Counted from the first letter of the stretch, positions 1 through 9,749 are shown. The stretch is 64,000 nt of DNA from Mucilaginibacter sp. 14171R-50 (GCF_010093045.1 NZ_CP048115.1:2480001-2544000), one strand, 5' to 3'. Translations and numbers: made by a program. The notes: generated by a model from the sequence alone, not told the origin.

Positions 1-1
1 G

Positions 2-889
2 CATATGGGCGGCCTGCGCAAAAAATTGCCCTTAACCTTTATCGCTGCCCTGATTGGCGGCCTGGCGCTTGTAGGGTTGCCGCTTACCTCGGGATATCTG
101 TCAAAAGATGGTATCCTGATACAGGCTTTTGATTGGGCGGATAACAAATCCGGCGTTTTAAAGCTAGTGCCTTACGCGGCGCTGTTCACCAGTTGGCTAA
201 CCGCGTTTTACGTGGCGAGGCTTATTGTGAAAGTTTTCTTCGGAGAGTTCCGCCTGCAAAAAATGAATCCGCATATCCATATCCACATGGGCGATGGTGG
301 CTGGCAATACAAACTGCCGTTGGTATTTTTAGCCATTTGCTGCTTATTCCCGGTGTTTTCATACAGCCCGGTTTTTTATGAAGACGCCTGGCTATACAAA
401 GGGTTTTTGCAGGCAAACTTTTTAGCCCGCGAAAACATGTACCATTACATTATTCCCGTACTGGTAAATATTTTAAGCGTGGTGGTAATTTATGCAGCTT
501 ATGCTATTTATGTAAAACGCAATACCTGGTCATTCCCGCAAACGGGGCTACTGTTCCGCATCTCGTTCAACGAGTGGTATATAGATGTATTTTATAACCG
601 TGTTATCGTTCGCTTTGTGATGTGGCTCAGCAAGGCTTCGTACTGGTTCGACCGGAAAGTGGTGGATGGCTTGGTTGCTCTGCTGGAAAAAGCAGGTATC
701 GCCCTTGCCGCTATCGCCGCCTGGCTCGACAGGTATATAGTTGATGGCATATTGCACCTGATTGCCGATATTGTATACGGCATTGGCGGTTTTGCGCGTC
801 GGTTTCAGGGAGGTAAAATTCAATATTATTTATACAGCATGTTGTTAGTGCTTATCACCGTATTTATATTAAAACTGATCTGGACCTGA
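2..889 (+). CDS. nuoL: NADH-quinone oxidoreductase subunit L, C-terminal part (5' end outside window)
   Basis: This is the distal 295 codons of the proton-pumping complex I subunit NuoL, an inner-membrane antiporter-like protein. The reading frame is open to the window edge and the first in-frame ATG (position 5) lies inside the conserved HMGGLRKKLP stretch, so the gene starts upstream. Several membrane spans are visible (for example LTFIAALIGGLALVGLPL), followed by the extended C-terminal region typical of NuoL and a last helix ending FILKLIWT. Full-length NuoL is usually over 600 residues, so roughly half is missing. The TGA stop overlaps the ATG of nuoM by one base, which indicates translational coupling in the nuo operon. 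The family call is secure. Confidence 0.95.
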   Translation, partial: HMGGLRKKLPLTFIAALIGGLALVGLPLTSGYLSKDGILIQAFDWADNKSGVLKLVPYAALFTSWLTAFYVARLIVKVFFGEFRLQKMNPHIHIHMGDGGWQYKLPLVFLAICCLFPVFSYSPVFYEDAWLYKGFLQANFLARENMYHYIIPVLVNILSVVVIYAAYAIYVKRNTWSFPQTGLLFRISFNEWYIDVFYNRVIVRFVMWLSKASYWFDRKVVDGLVALLEKAGIALAAIAAWLDRYIVDGILHLIADIVYGIGGFARRFQGGKIQYYLYSMLLVLITVFILKLIWT

Positions 890-2499
890 TGAATATATTA
901 ACCCTGCTCATTTTTACACCTATTTTATTTGGCCTGGTAATTTTGCTGCTGCCATCATCGCTGCGCGCGAGTTTCAAATACATTACCCTATTTGCAACCT
1001 TTTTGCAGCTGTGTTTCAGCATATACATTTATATGCACTTCCAAACCGGGGCGGCGCATGCGGGCATCAGCAACGAGGGGCAGTTTCAGTTTGTGCAGAA
1101 ACTGCCGTGGATAAGCCTTAACCTGGGCAGTATAGGCAAAATGCAGATAGAATATTTTGTGGGGATTGATGGTATATCGGTTACGTTATTGGTGATGACA
1201 TCGCTGGTGATGGTGATAGCCGCCATAGCGTCCTGGGAAATAAAAAGTAATTTGAAAGGGTTTTTCGCGCTATTCCTGCTATTGGATATGGCCGTAATTG
1301 GCGTATTCTGCGCGTTGGATTTCTTCCTCTTTTATACCTTTTACGAGCTGATGCTGCTACCCTTATACTTCCTGATAGGAATGTGGGGCGGCGTAAGGCG
1401 CGAATACGCAGCAATCAAATTTTTCCTCTACACGCTGTTCGGCTCCGTATTTATGCTGTTGGTAATGGTGGGTTTATACCTGTCGGTTACTGACCCGGCC
1501 ACGGGTAACCACACCTTCAACATCATCCACATGATGAACCCGGCTAACTATATCGAAGGTTCGGTGTTCTCGGTGTTAAGTCACGCTACCATATTGGGGA
1601 TGCCCGCGCGTACGGTCGGCTTTGTGGTATTGTTTATAGCCTTTGCCATTAAAGTACCGGTTGTGCCCCTGCACACCTGGCTGCCCGATGCCCACGTAGA
1701 GGCGCCTACCCCTGTATCTATTATCCTTGCCGGGATCTTGTTAAAAATAGGTGGTTATGGTATTATCCGCATTTGCATCGGTATCTTTCCTGATGTTGCC
1801 TTTACCAGCGCATTTTGGCTTGGGTTGCTTGGAGTAATATCCATTTTATACGGTGCATTCAACGCCCTTGCCCAGCGCGATCTGAAACGTATGATAGCTT
1901 ATTCCTCGGTATCGCACATGGGGTTTGTGTTATTGGGCATTGCCTCTAACACCGCCGAGGGCATCAGCGGCGCAGTGCTGCAAATGGTTAGTCACGGGTT
2001 TTTATCAACCATGCTGTTCTTCCTGGTGGGCATTATATACAACCGCGTGCACGACAGGGATATCTACAATTTCCGTGGATTAGGCACATTAATGCCGCGC
2101 TATACGGTTTATATCATGATAGCATTTTTCGCATCGCTGGGTTTACCGGGTTTTTCTGCTTTTGTAGCCGAAGCCTTCTCGCTGGCTGGTGCGTTCAAAT
2201 CACACTCGGTTAATGGCCTGCTGCCTTACTGGATGGCGGTTTGCGGTTCGGTAGGTATTTTGTTGAGTGCCGCTTATTTCCTGTGGACATTGCAGCGCAT
2301 GTTCTTTGGCGGCCTATCCCTAAAAGGCGGTGATAGCTGGAAGGCTGCATTAACCGATATCAACCTGCGCGAAACGGCAACTTTACTGCCGCTGGCGCTT
2401 ATTGCGCTGGCCCTGGGCATTATGCCATCGCTGGTGCTGGGTAAAATAAACGATTCGGTATTGGCCGTGGTTGCTTACACTCAAAACGTTTTACGTTAA
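889..2499 (+). CDS. nuoM: NADH-quinone oxidoreductase subunit M
   Basis: This is a 536-residue membrane subunit of respiratory complex I, one of the three antiporter-like proton channels. About 14 hydrophobic segments are visible. The family's key charged residues are in place: Glu153 in FYELMLLPLYFLIGMWGG, Lys255 in AFAIKVPVVPLHTWLPDAH and Lys286 in AGILLKIGGYG. The start overlaps the nuoL stop by one base and nuoN follows after a 9-nt gap, so the three are read as the end of one nuo operon. Length and motifs match full-length NuoM and nothing suggests truncation. Confidence 0.97.
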   Translation: MNILTLLIFTPILFGLVILLLPSSLRASFKYITLFATFLQLCFSIYIYMHFQTGAAHAGISNEGQFQFVQKLPWISLNLGSIGKMQIEYFVGIDGISVTLLVMTSLVMVIAAIASWEIKSNLKGFFALFLLLDMAVIGVFCALDFFLFYTFYELMLLPLYFLIGMWGGVRREYAAIKFFLYTLFGSVFMLLVMVGLYLSVTDPATGNHTFNIIHMMNPANYIEGSVFSVLSHATILGMPARTVGFVVLFIAFAIKVPVVPLHTWLPDAHVEAPTPVSIILAGILLKIGGYGIIRICIGIFPDVAFTSAFWLGLLGVISILYGAFNALAQRDLKRMIAYSSVSHMGFVLLGIASNTAEGISGAVLQMVSHGFLSTMLFFLVGIIYNRVHDRDIYNFRGLGTLMPRYTVYIMIAFFASLGLPGFSAFVAEAFSLAGAFKSHSVNGLLPYWMAVCGSVGILLSAAYFLWTLQRMFFGGLSLKGGDSWKAALTDINLRETATLLPLALIALALGIMPSLVLGKINDSVLAVVAYTQNVLR

Positions 2500-2508
2500 C
2501 AATAATAA

Positions 2509-4023
2509 ATGAAGGATCTGTTACCCGATATTACTACCCAGTTAAATGATGTATTACGCGGCTTGCACTTTTTTGTGCCCGAGCTGTATTTAACCGCATT
2601 GTTTATTGTGGTGCTGGTAACAGATCTTTTATTTGGTAAGAGGTCGGCAACGTTGTGCCGTATAATAGCGATCGGCGGGATGGCGCTGGTGTTTGTGCAG
2701 GTGGTTAGTCAGAACGTAAGCCTCCAGACAAACGAAACCGCGCGGTTTTTTGGCGATATGCTGTTGCTGCACCATCCCGGTATTATATTTAAGCTGATCA
2801 TTGACGCGCTGGCCTTCATATTACTGTTGTTTTTTGCCTGGGACGATAAGCTTAAGCAGCATAAAAAAGGCTTGTCAGACCTGTACAGCATTGTAATAGG
2901 TTCGGTACTGGGCCTGCATTTAATGGTAATGGCTGTGAACCTGCTGTCAGTCTACTTGGCTATCGAAATGGTCTCTATAGCCTCATACCTGCTGGCTGCA
3001 TACCATACCGGTAATGCTAAAAGTACCGAGGCAGGTTTAAAATATGTGCTTTTTGGGGCGGCAGCGTCTGCGGTAATGTTGTATGGCATTTCGCTGCTTT
3101 ATGCTTTCAGTGGCTCGCTGGATATCTTTTCGCGCGAGATGCAGCAGGGTCTGATACAAACCAACCATTTAAGTGTGTCGTTTGCTCTGGTGCTATTATT
3201 ACTTGGTATCGGGTTTAAGCTATCGCTTGTACCCGCGCACTTTTACGTGCCCGATGTTTATGAAGGCGCCGCTACACCGGTTACCGCTTACCTTTCTACC
3301 TTGCCAAAAATAGCCGCCTTTGCCTTACTGGTGAATTTCATCACACCGTTCATTAGTTCCAGCGGAATGTACATCAATTGGACCGGACTTAATTTCAGGA
3401 CTGTGCTGGCGGCGATTGGTATAGTCACCATGGTAACGGGTAATTTTGCTGCGGTTTGGCAAAACAGTGTTAAACGGATGCTCGCGTATTCGGGAATTGG
3501 GCATACCGGGTTTGCCTTAATGGCAGTAATTACCTTTAGCGGCGAGGGCCTTACCGCCTTAAGCTATTACCTGCTGGCTTACAGTTTGGCCAACATTGCT
3601 GCCCTTATGCTGGCCAATTACTTTGAAAATAACGAAGGTATAACCAATATGAGCGATTATAAAGGCCTGGGCTTTAAATATCCGCTGGCCTCGGTTTGCT
3701 TTGTTATCGTATTGATATCTTTAACAGGGATACCTGTTAGCGCAGGCTTTATAGGCAAAGTGTATATATTCTCGGCTGTGTATGACATTTATCAGCAAGC
3801 GAACGATGTATGGTTGATGGCTTTGCTAATTACCGGAGCGGTAACAACTGTGGTCGGTTTATTTTACTATATTAAAATACCCCTCAACTTATTCTTAAAA
3901 AGCGCCGAGATTGACAAAAAAAACTCTTCATATTCCAACAATCTGCTCGTGATTTCTTCAATAATTGCAATTTTGTTAATAATATTAGGCATATTTCCTG
4001 ATTTGTTGATTAAATTATTGTAA
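2509..4023 (+). CDS. nuoN: NADH-quinone oxidoreductase subunit N
   Basis: This is a 504-residue complex I membrane subunit of the antiporter-like family, and by gene order the last gene of the nuo operon. The conserved Glu153 (VYLAIEMVSIASYLLAAY) and Lys238 (GIGFKLSLVPAHFYVPDVYEG) used in proton transfer are present, and the C terminus ends in a membrane helix (IIAILLIILGIFPDLL). The ATG follows nuoM by 9 nt. The next gene, amt, is separated by a 78-nt very AT-rich gap and probably has its own promoter. The assignment is secure. Confidence 0.97.
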   Translation: MKDLLPDITTQLNDVLRGLHFFVPELYLTALFIVVLVTDLLFGKRSATLCRIIAIGGMALVFVQVVSQNVSLQTNETARFFGDMLLLHHPGIIFKLIIDALAFILLLFFAWDDKLKQHKKGLSDLYSIVIGSVLGLHLMVMAVNLLSVYLAIEMVSIASYLLAAYHTGNAKSTEAGLKYVLFGAAASAVMLYGISLLYAFSGSLDIFSREMQQGLIQTNHLSVSFALVLLLLGIGFKLSLVPAHFYVPDVYEGAATPVTAYLSTLPKIAAFALLVNFITPFISSSGMYINWTGLNFRTVLAAIGIVTMVTGNFAAVWQNSVKRMLAYSGIGHTGFALMAVITFSGEGLTALSYYLLAYSLANIAALMLANYFENNEGITNMSDYKGLGFKYPLASVCFVIVLISLTGIPVSAGFIGKVYIFSAVYDIYQQANDVWLMALLITGAVTTVVGLFYYIKIPLNLFLKSAEIDKKNSSYSNNLLVISSIIAILLIILGIFPDLLIKLL

Positions 4024-4101
4024 TACATTCAATTTTTATAAAATTTTCGGATAAAAAATTTATAAATTAAACCCGTTTAAACTAAATGGTTTTAATTTGA
4101 T

Positions 4102-5409
4102 ATGAAACGCTACGTTCCCTTTTTTGTAATTCTGGTTATTTTAACATTAACATTTGTTTTCCCTTCTGTTGAGTACGATAAAACAGTAAAAACCAACTTT
4201 AATACAGGTGATATTGCATGGATGCTGATGTCAACTGCCCTTGTTTTGATAATGACACCCGGACTTGCCTTTTTTTACGGCGGAATGGTCAATAAAAAGA
4301 ACGTTATTTCTACAATGTTGCAAAGTATTGTTTGTATGGTGATCATTACGGTGCTTTGGGGAATATTTGGCTTTAGTTTAGCCTTCGGCGATAGCATAGG
4401 AGGGGTAATAGGCAATCCATCTACCTATTTTATGATGAAGGGCATGCTGGGCAACGCCAGCTGGAAGTTAGCGCCTACCATCCCCTTATTGCTGTTTGCA
4501 ATGTACCAGTTAAAGTTTGCCATTATTACCCCTGCGCTGATAACCGGCGCCTTTGCAGAGCGTATCCGGTTCAACTCGTACATTATATTTTTGGTACTGT
4601 TTTCCATATTCATTTTTTCGCCGCTTGCCCATGCAACCTGGCACCCCGATGGCATATTATCCAAATTAGGCGTGCTGGATTTTGCAGGTGGTACGGTAGT
4701 ACACATGTCGGCCGGATGGGCGGCGCTGGCATCGGCCTTATTTTTAAAGCGACGTAACGAGGCTAACCACGCCCCGGCGCGAATCACTTATGTAATGATA
4801 GGCACCGGCTTATTATGGTTTGGCTGGTTCGGTTTTAACGCGGGCTCAGCATTCGGAGCCAACCATTTAGCGGTTACTGCGCTGGCCACCAGCACAACCG
4901 CATCTGCAGCAGCGGGTGTTACCTGGATATTTTTTGATATGCTTCGGGGCCGCAAGCCATCGGCTATGGGTACCTGTATCGGCGCGGTGGTTGGTTTGGT
5001 TGCCATAACACCGGCAGCAGGTTTTGTAAGTGTGCCGCACTCGTTGGCCATAGGTATTATATCGGCAGTGGTTAGTAACCTGGTGGTTGAGTGGCGCACG
5101 CGTACCTCAATTGATGATACCTTAGATGTATTTCCGTGCCACGGTGTGGGCGGTATGGTGGGCATGCTGCTAACCGGTGTTTTTGCCAGCCAAAATGTTA
5201 ACCCCAACAATACAACCGGCGAAGGCCTGTTTTTCGGTCACACGCATTTGTTCCTGGTACAGTTACTGGCACTGGTGGCTACATCCCTATTCTCGTTTTT
5301 TGGATCGGTATTATTGCTAAAGATCACCGACATGATATCGCCGTTACGGGTATCAAAAGAAGAAGAAGAATTAGGGTTAGATATCAGCCAGCACGGGGAA
5401 AAGTTGTAG
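4102..5409 (+). CDS. amt: Ammonium transporter (Amt/MEP/Rh family)
   Basis: This is a 435-residue inner-membrane ammonium channel. The twin pore histidines are His201 (DFAGGTVVHMSAGW) and His347 (DVFPCHGVGGMVG), and the TPALITGAFAER signature is present. The first hydrophobic stretch (residues 4-20) precedes a short polar segment and the first core helix, so it may be a cleaved signal or an extra N-terminal span; that is inference. No glnK/glnB gene is adjacent, unlike the usual amt-glnK pair. The leader is very AT-rich; a TTAATTTG sequence 2 nt before the ATG differs from the promoter consensus TAnnTTTG at one position. Confidence 0.96.
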   Translation: MKRYVPFFVILVILTLTFVFPSVEYDKTVKTNFNTGDIAWMLMSTALVLIMTPGLAFFYGGMVNKKNVISTMLQSIVCMVIITVLWGIFGFSLAFGDSIGGVIGNPSTYFMMKGMLGNASWKLAPTIPLLLFAMYQLKFAIITPALITGAFAERIRFNSYIIFLVLFSIFIFSPLAHATWHPDGILSKLGVLDFAGGTVVHMSAGWAALASALFLKRRNEANHAPARITYVMIGTGLLWFGWFGFNAGSAFGANHLAVTALATSTTASAAAGVTWIFFDMLRGRKPSAMGTCIGAVVGLVAITPAAGFVSVPHSLAIGIISAVVSNLVVEWRTRTSIDDTLDVFPCHGVGGMVGMLLTGVFASQNVNPNNTTGEGLFFGHTHLFLVQLLALVATSLFSFFGSVLLLKITDMISPLRVSKEEEELGLDISQHGEKL

Positions 5410-5505
5410 ATGACAAAGCAATCAATAAACCGGGCTGCGTCCTGTTGCAGTAAAATAAGGTGTAAAGGATAATATAATACCGGTTTTTCGCGGTGCAATT
5501 TATTT

Positions 5506-5513
5506 TATATTTG
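5506..5513 (+). promoter_or_regulatory. Predicted -7 promoter box (TATATTTG) for the amidohydrolase gene
   Basis: TATATTTG matches the Bacteroidota primary-sigma -7 consensus TAnnTTTG and lies 19 nt before the ATG at 5533. I see no clear -33 TTTG at standard spacing. Confidence 0.55.
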
Positions 5514-5532
5514 AATAACATAAACCCGCATC

Positions 5533-7506
5533 ATGAAACGTATTTTAACCTGTATCGTTTTTTTTATTGCCCTAACACAAGTTCACGCCCAGGATATGCC
5601 TGCCGATAGTGGCGTATTCCTGCTGCATAAATTCGAGCAGCATATTGGCAAGGAAACGTACAAGGTTTATAATTATAAGGACGCTAAGAAGTATGTGGTT
5701 GATTTTAAATTTATCGACAGGGGCAGCCCTGTACCTCTAAAAGCTACACTAACGGTAAACCCCGTTGCCGACCCTATTGAACTATTTGTTAAAGGCAATA
5801 CTTCCAGGTTTTCGGTTATAAACGATTCTATAAAGATCAGGGGGAATGTAGCTGATATCCGGGTCAGCGATTCAATCTACAAAAAAAACATCAGCGGCTT
5901 CACGTTTCCCGTAACGGGCTATTCGCCTGCCACTGTACAACAGGTCTTGCTGCAATACTGGAACAACAAAAAGCAGCCAGCAAGCATCAATACCCTGCCT
6001 TTTGGAGCTTTACAGATCAAAAACACAGGAGTTGATCAGCTCATGTTCAACGGGAAACCGATTGCCTTTAAACGCTATACGATCAGCGGGTTGATATGGG
6101 GCAACGAACTGGTGTGGACGGATAACGCCGGCAAGTTGGTTTGCATCCTTACTATAGACGCCGAGGGTGATAAAACCGAAATGATGCGCGAGCAGTATGA
6201 GCCACTGTTGCCCGAACTAATAAAACGCGCAGCAGGATATGGAATGGAAGCTTTTGCCAAGGCAGCACCTTCCAATAACACACCGGCAGGAACGATAGCC
6301 ATTAAGGGTGGCAATATAATTGATGTGGAAACCGGACGGGCTATTCCTAATGGCGTTCTAATAATACGTAACGGTAAGATCGTCAGCATCAACAGATCGG
6401 CCGCTGCGCCAATACCTAAAGGCGCACAGGTTATTAATGCAGCGGGCAAAACTATTATGCCAGGTTTATGGGATATGCATGCTCACTTTGAACAAACCGA
6501 ATGGGGGCCGGCCTACCTGGCGGCAGGTGTAACTACCGTACGCGATTGTGGTAACGAACTTGGGTTTATTGATGCTATACAACAAGCTATAGACAGCGGC
6601 AAAGGTATTGGCCCCAAGATATTGATGGCCGGTATTATCGATGGCAAGGGCCCTATGGCTTTGGGTATCATCCAGGCAGATACAAAAGAGGAGGCTATAA
6701 AGGCGGTGGATATTTACAAGGCAAAAGGTTTTTCACAGATAAAAATTTACAGCTCAACCAAGCCTGCTATTGTTAAGGCAATATGCGACGAAGCGCACAA
6801 ATTAGGGCTGACCGTTACCGGGCATATCCCTAACGGTATGACCCTGATGGCTGGTGTTGATTCGGGTATGAACATGGTGAACCACGTACAATATGTGTAC
6901 AGCATCATGAAAAAGAACAAAGACCGCTCGGTGAATTTTGACGACAGCGTAAGCATAGCGGCAATTAAATTTATAAAAGACCATAACACCGTTATTGACC
7001 CAACCGTTGGCGTTTATGAACTGGCGTACCGCAATGTTAAGGAAGATATAACTAAGCTGGAGCCTGCGTTTAATACCCTGCCCCTGCCATTACAAACCCA
7101 GTTCAGGACGTACGGCGAAGACTCGGCTACGGTTGAAAGGATCGCGCCCATGCTTAAAAGCATGAAAATGATAGTAAAAAAACTTTATGATGCCGGTGTT
7201 CCGATAGTAGCAGGTACCGATATGGGGTTCCCGGGGTTTAGTGTTGACCGCGAGTTGGAATTGTACGTAGAAGCAGGCCTAACCCCCGCACAAGCGCTTA
7301 AAACCGGTACTATTACTCCGGCAACCGTGATGGGGCTTGATAAGCAAACAGGATCAGTAACAGTGGGCAAAAATGCTGATATTATTATTGTAGACGGCAA
7401 CCCTTTAACCAACATCAGCAGTGTACGTAACGTCAAGGTAGTGATAAAAGGTGGCAAGGTCTATGACCCGGATATGCTGCACAAAATGGTTGGATTTAGT
7501 AAATAA
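5533..7506 (+). CDS. Secreted amidohydrolase-family metal-dependent hydrolase
   Basis: This is a 657-residue protein with a Sec signal peptide (residues 1-19, cleavage near VHAQ). Residues 20-245 form a Bacteroidota-style N-terminal region of unknown role. Residues 253-650 are an amidohydrolase TIM barrel of the imidazolonepropionase/prolidase-like branch. Visible metal-site residues are His316 and His318 (WDMHAHFE), Lys404 (FSQIKIYSS), His431 (TVTGHIPNG), His451 (NMVNHVQYV) and Asp in VAGTDMGFPG near residue 563. The substrate cannot be told; members cleave cyclic amides or Xaa-Pro dipeptides. The next gene, a small membrane protein, follows after 3 nt and is probably co-transcribed. Confidence 0.85.
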   Translation: MKRILTCIVFFIALTQVHAQDMPADSGVFLLHKFEQHIGKETYKVYNYKDAKKYVVDFKFIDRGSPVPLKATLTVNPVADPIELFVKGNTSRFSVINDSIKIRGNVADIRVSDSIYKKNISGFTFPVTGYSPATVQQVLLQYWNNKKQPASINTLPFGALQIKNTGVDQLMFNGKPIAFKRYTISGLIWGNELVWTDNAGKLVCILTIDAEGDKTEMMREQYEPLLPELIKRAAGYGMEAFAKAAPSNNTPAGTIAIKGGNIIDVETGRAIPNGVLIIRNGKIVSINRSAAAPIPKGAQVINAAGKTIMPGLWDMHAHFEQTEWGPAYLAAGVTTVRDCGNELGFIDAIQQAIDSGKGIGPKILMAGIIDGKGPMALGIIQADTKEEAIKAVDIYKAKGFSQIKIYSSTKPAIVKAICDEAHKLGLTVTGHIPNGMTLMAGVDSGMNMVNHVQYVYSIMKKNKDRSVNFDDSVSIAAIKFIKDHNTVIDPTVGVYELAYRNVKEDITKLEPAFNTLPLPLQTQFRTYGEDSATVERIAPMLKSMKMIVKKLYDAGVPIVAGTDMGFPGFSVDRELELYVEAGLTPAQALKTGTITPATVMGLDKQTGSVTVGKNADIIIVDGNPLTNISSVRNVKVVIKGGKVYDPDMLHKMVGFSK

Positions 7507-7509
7507 GGA

Positions 7510-7794
7510 ATGATGTTAGCTATAATTTTATTGGTGATTTTCCTTATGGTTACTGTTATAGGCTATGTAACCCGCGACATGAGGGGAAGCAAAGTGTTTT
7601 TAATCAGCACTGCTATCATGTCGCTTTACAATTTATTTGGATGGGTCTATATTAGCAGTTTGGCCGGCGGCGAAAGTGAGGAGATCGCAATATGGCTAAT
7701 CATCCTAACTATTACTCACGCAGTACTTTCTGTAATATGTTATATAATATATGGAATGGTTTATGCAGCCAAGCATCAGAATTCAGCTTTATGA
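7510..7794 (+). CDS. Small membrane protein of unknown function (94 aa)
   Basis: I do not recognise this family. The 94-residue protein has about three hydrophobic segments (residues 1-19, roughly 31-51 and 62-88) joined by short polar loops, one of which contains TRDMRGSK. It starts 3 nt after the amidohydrolase stop, so the two are likely co-transcribed. It could be a partner or simply a passenger; there is no motif that suggests an activity. Confidence 0.7.
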   Translation: MMLAIILLVIFLMVTVIGYVTRDMRGSKVFLISTAIMSLYNLFGWVYISSLAGGESEEIAIWLIILTITHAVLSVICYIIYGMVYAAKHQNSAL

Positions 7795-7838
7795 ATTTCT
7801 TAAGATGATTTAAAGAAGGATTCGCGACTTGCTATCGA

Positions 7839-7864
7839 AGATTGCTTCGTTCCTCGCAATGACG
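7839..7864. repeat. Single arm of a REP-like intergenic repeat
   Basis: AGATTGCTTCGTTCCTCGCA followed by ATGACG matches one arm of the inverted repeats at 14801-14896 and 61849-61932, with one substitution against the arm at 61906-61932. Only one arm is recognisable here; the opposite arm (towards 7815) has decayed or is absent. It sits between two convergent genes. Confidence 0.75.
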
Positions 7865-7874
7865 TGGTTAGAGA

Positions 7875-8663
7875 TTAATCATACAATTCCGGCTTAAATC
7901 TTTTTGCTAAATAACCGGTAGCTTTTTCAGTATCAATATCCGCCACAATAACGCCGGCTTCGCCGTAAGGCTGATAGGCAGCGCATACGCCATCCGGCGC
8001 TATGATGGAACTGGTTGACTCCTGATATTTCATGGTATAGCCCACACTGGCAAAATAAATAGTGTTTTCTAATGCACGCATCATCATGGCCTTTTCGTAA
8101 TACGGGCTGCTGCTGTGGCACCATTGGGATATTTGTTTGCCTTTTATATCGCTGCCGGTAAGGTGCGGGTGAAAAACTACCTGTGCGCCTTCGCGTGCGG
8201 CCCAGCGAACCGATTCGGGATAGCGGAAACCTTCATGGCAAATGGTGATACCAAACCTTAAGCCGCCCACTTCAAACAGCTTTCGTTCTGTGCCGGGTGT
8301 CCAAACCGCGTCTTCAGATGGGTCCAACTGGTTTTTTGTTTGATAGCCCAATACTTTGCCTTCTGCGGATATTACTTGCGCAACGTTTAAAAATTTGCCG
8401 TTATCATACCAATCCATCGGCATAATTACAGCTATATGGTTATCAGCAGCTATTTGGCAAACGTTATTTAAAGCAGCCTGCAATTCATCGGGCGAAGCTT
8501 TTGGCACTTCAACATCTGCCAGCGGATAGCCTGGTATAAATGTTTCGGGGAAGCAAATTATTGCCGCGCCTCGCTGTGCCGCGTCCTTAACCAACTTTTC
8601 GGTAACGGCTAATCCATCAGCTATTGATGTTGGGAACGGGGGAGAGGCAAGTGCTATTTTCAT
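7875..8663 (-). CDS. Carbon-nitrogen hydrolase (nitrilase superfamily amidase)
   Basis: This is a 262-residue cytoplasmic enzyme of the nitrilase superfamily. The Glu-Lys-Cys triad is visible as Glu40 (CFPETFIPGYP), Lys110 (YQTKNQLDPSE) and Cys142 (ITICHEGFRYPES). The length equals that of a stand-alone domain. The superfamily hydrolyses nitriles, omega-amides, N-carbamoyl compounds or deaminated glutathione; the substrate cannot be read from the sequence. It has no signal peptide. The upstream neighbour on the same strand (a sugar-isomerase-like lipoprotein) ends 42 nt away, and the order suggests possible co-transcription but no shared pathway. Confidence 0.88.
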   Translation of the reverse strand: MKIALASPPFPTSIADGLAVTEKLVKDAAQRGAAIICFPETFIPGYPLADVEVPKASPDELQAALNNVCQIAADNHIAVIMPMDWYDNGKFLNVAQVISAEGKVLGYQTKNQLDPSEDAVWTPGTERKLFEVGGLRFGITICHEGFRYPESVRWAAREGAQVVFHPHLTGSDIKGKQISQWCHSSSPYYEKAMMMRALENTIYFASVGYTMKYQESTSSIIAPDGVCAAYQPYGEAGVIVADIDTEKATGYLAKRFKPELYD

Positions 8664-8705
8664 GCACGTAAATTTAACAGTTAGCCAGCTTTTCGTTACA
8701 TTTTA

Positions 8706-9554
8706 TTACAAACTTTTAAGGTATTTAATAGTCTCGGGGATTTGCGCGGCGTGGTCCGGGCTTTCGTCTTCAATAAAATAATGTTCAACGCCTACTTTTT
8801 TTGCCGTTTTTATCACTTCGGGTACGTTTATCTGGCCTGTTCCCAAAGCTACATCGTTTTTAATATCGGTGCCGCCGGTCAGGTCGTTAGCTATACCCTT
8901 GCGGATATCTTTCAGGTGCATTAGCTTCCAGCGGGTTGGGTATTTCAGCAGCAGCGCGGCCGGGTCTGCACCTCCATGGAATGCCCAAAGCATATCCAGT
9001 TCAAACGATACATATTTTGGGTCTGTATTTTTGGCGATATAATCAAACAGGGTACCGTCTTCATACTTTCCAAATTCATAGCCATGATTATGGTAGCATA
9101 AGGTGATGCCGTTTTCCTGCAGCACTTTGCCGCCGGCGTTAAAGTCTGCAACGGCTTTTTTGGCGTCATCAATAGTAAAAGTATCGCCATGAGGTATCCA
9201 GGCCACCATTACGTATTTAGATCCGAATATTTTGGCAAGCCGTACAGCTTCCTGCGGGTTGGTGGCAATAATATTATAATCAAGCCCGATGGACGGCATA
9301 CTGATGCCGCGGTCGTCAAGCATTTTTTTAAACTCCCCGGGACTGATATTTTTAGGGTTTGGGCCTTCCATTTCGGTAATGCCCAAAGCTTTAACGGTAT
9401 CAAGTGTGGTAGCAACGCCATTAGGGAAACTGGCGCGGTAAGTATATGCCTGAACACCCATCGGCATGTCAAACAGCGGCTTTGCCTTTTGAGACGAGCA
9501 GGAAACGGTAGCTAAGGCGTAAAGCGTAGCTACGCCAAAAAACAATTTTTTCAT
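8706..9554 (-). CDS. Sugar phosphate isomerase/epimerase-like lipoprotein
   Basis: This is a 282-residue xylose-isomerase-like TIM barrel carried on a lipoprotein signal (MKKLFFGVATLYALATVSC, with the lipobox Cys at residue 19). Likely metal or substrate residues fall in CYHNHGYEF, SFELDMLWAFH, MHLKDIRKG and YFIEDESPDH. In Bacteroidota such periplasmic enzymes are commonly linked to catabolism of oxidised or modified sugars. The ATG at 9554 is preferred over an in-frame start at 9578 because it begins the lipoprotein signal and because the promoter box at 9576-9583 overlaps the upstream candidate. The exact substrate is unknown. Confidence 0.85.
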   Translation of the reverse strand: MKKLFFGVATLYALATVSCSSQKAKPLFDMPMGVQAYTYRASFPNGVATTLDTVKALGITEMEGPNPKNISPGEFKKMLDDRGISMPSIGLDYNIIATNPQEAVRLAKIFGSKYVMVAWIPHGDTFTIDDAKKAVADFNAGGKVLQENGITLCYHNHGYEFGKYEDGTLFDYIAKNTDPKYVSFELDMLWAFHGGADPAALLLKYPTRWKLMHLKDIRKGIANDLTGGTDIKNDVALGTGQINVPEVIKTAKKVGVEHYFIEDESPDHAAQIPETIKYLKSL

Positions 9555-9575
9555 AATGCAGATAATTGATCTGTT

Positions 9576-9605
9576 CAAATTTAAGGTTTCTGCAATAGTG
9601 TCAAA
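9576..9605 (-). promoter_or_regulatory. Predicted promoter for the isomerase-like lipoprotein gene
   Basis: On the minus strand TTTG (9602-9605), an 18-nt spacer and TAAATTTG (9576-9583) match the Bacteroidota -33/-7 pattern. The ATG at 9554 lies 21 nt downstream. The -7 box covers the alternative upstream start at 9578, so it argues for the shorter protein. Confidence 0.65.
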
Positions 9606-9724
9606 ATTTGAGATGCCTGGGCATTATAAAATGTTAAAATTGTATCAGGTACGCGCTGATTTTCCACATCGCAAAAAATACTAACTAATGACAATATGTT
9701 TAAACACAATATAAGATAAAATTT

Positions 9725-9732
9725 TACCTTTG
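9725..9732 (+). promoter_or_regulatory. Predicted -7 box (TACCTTTG) for the PurF-type gene
   Basis: TACCTTTG followed by C lies 17 nt before the ATG at 9750. The same octamer at nearly the same distance precedes fur (31340-31347, minus) and mazG (50389-50396, minus). No good -33 element is evident. Confidence 0.6.
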
Positions 9733-9749
9733 CATGCTCATTACCAATC

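Noticed and set aside
4425..5210. Two antisense frames within amt
   Set aside because: They are shadows of the amt coding sequence, with no promoter, and Ala/Thr/Pro-rich composition.
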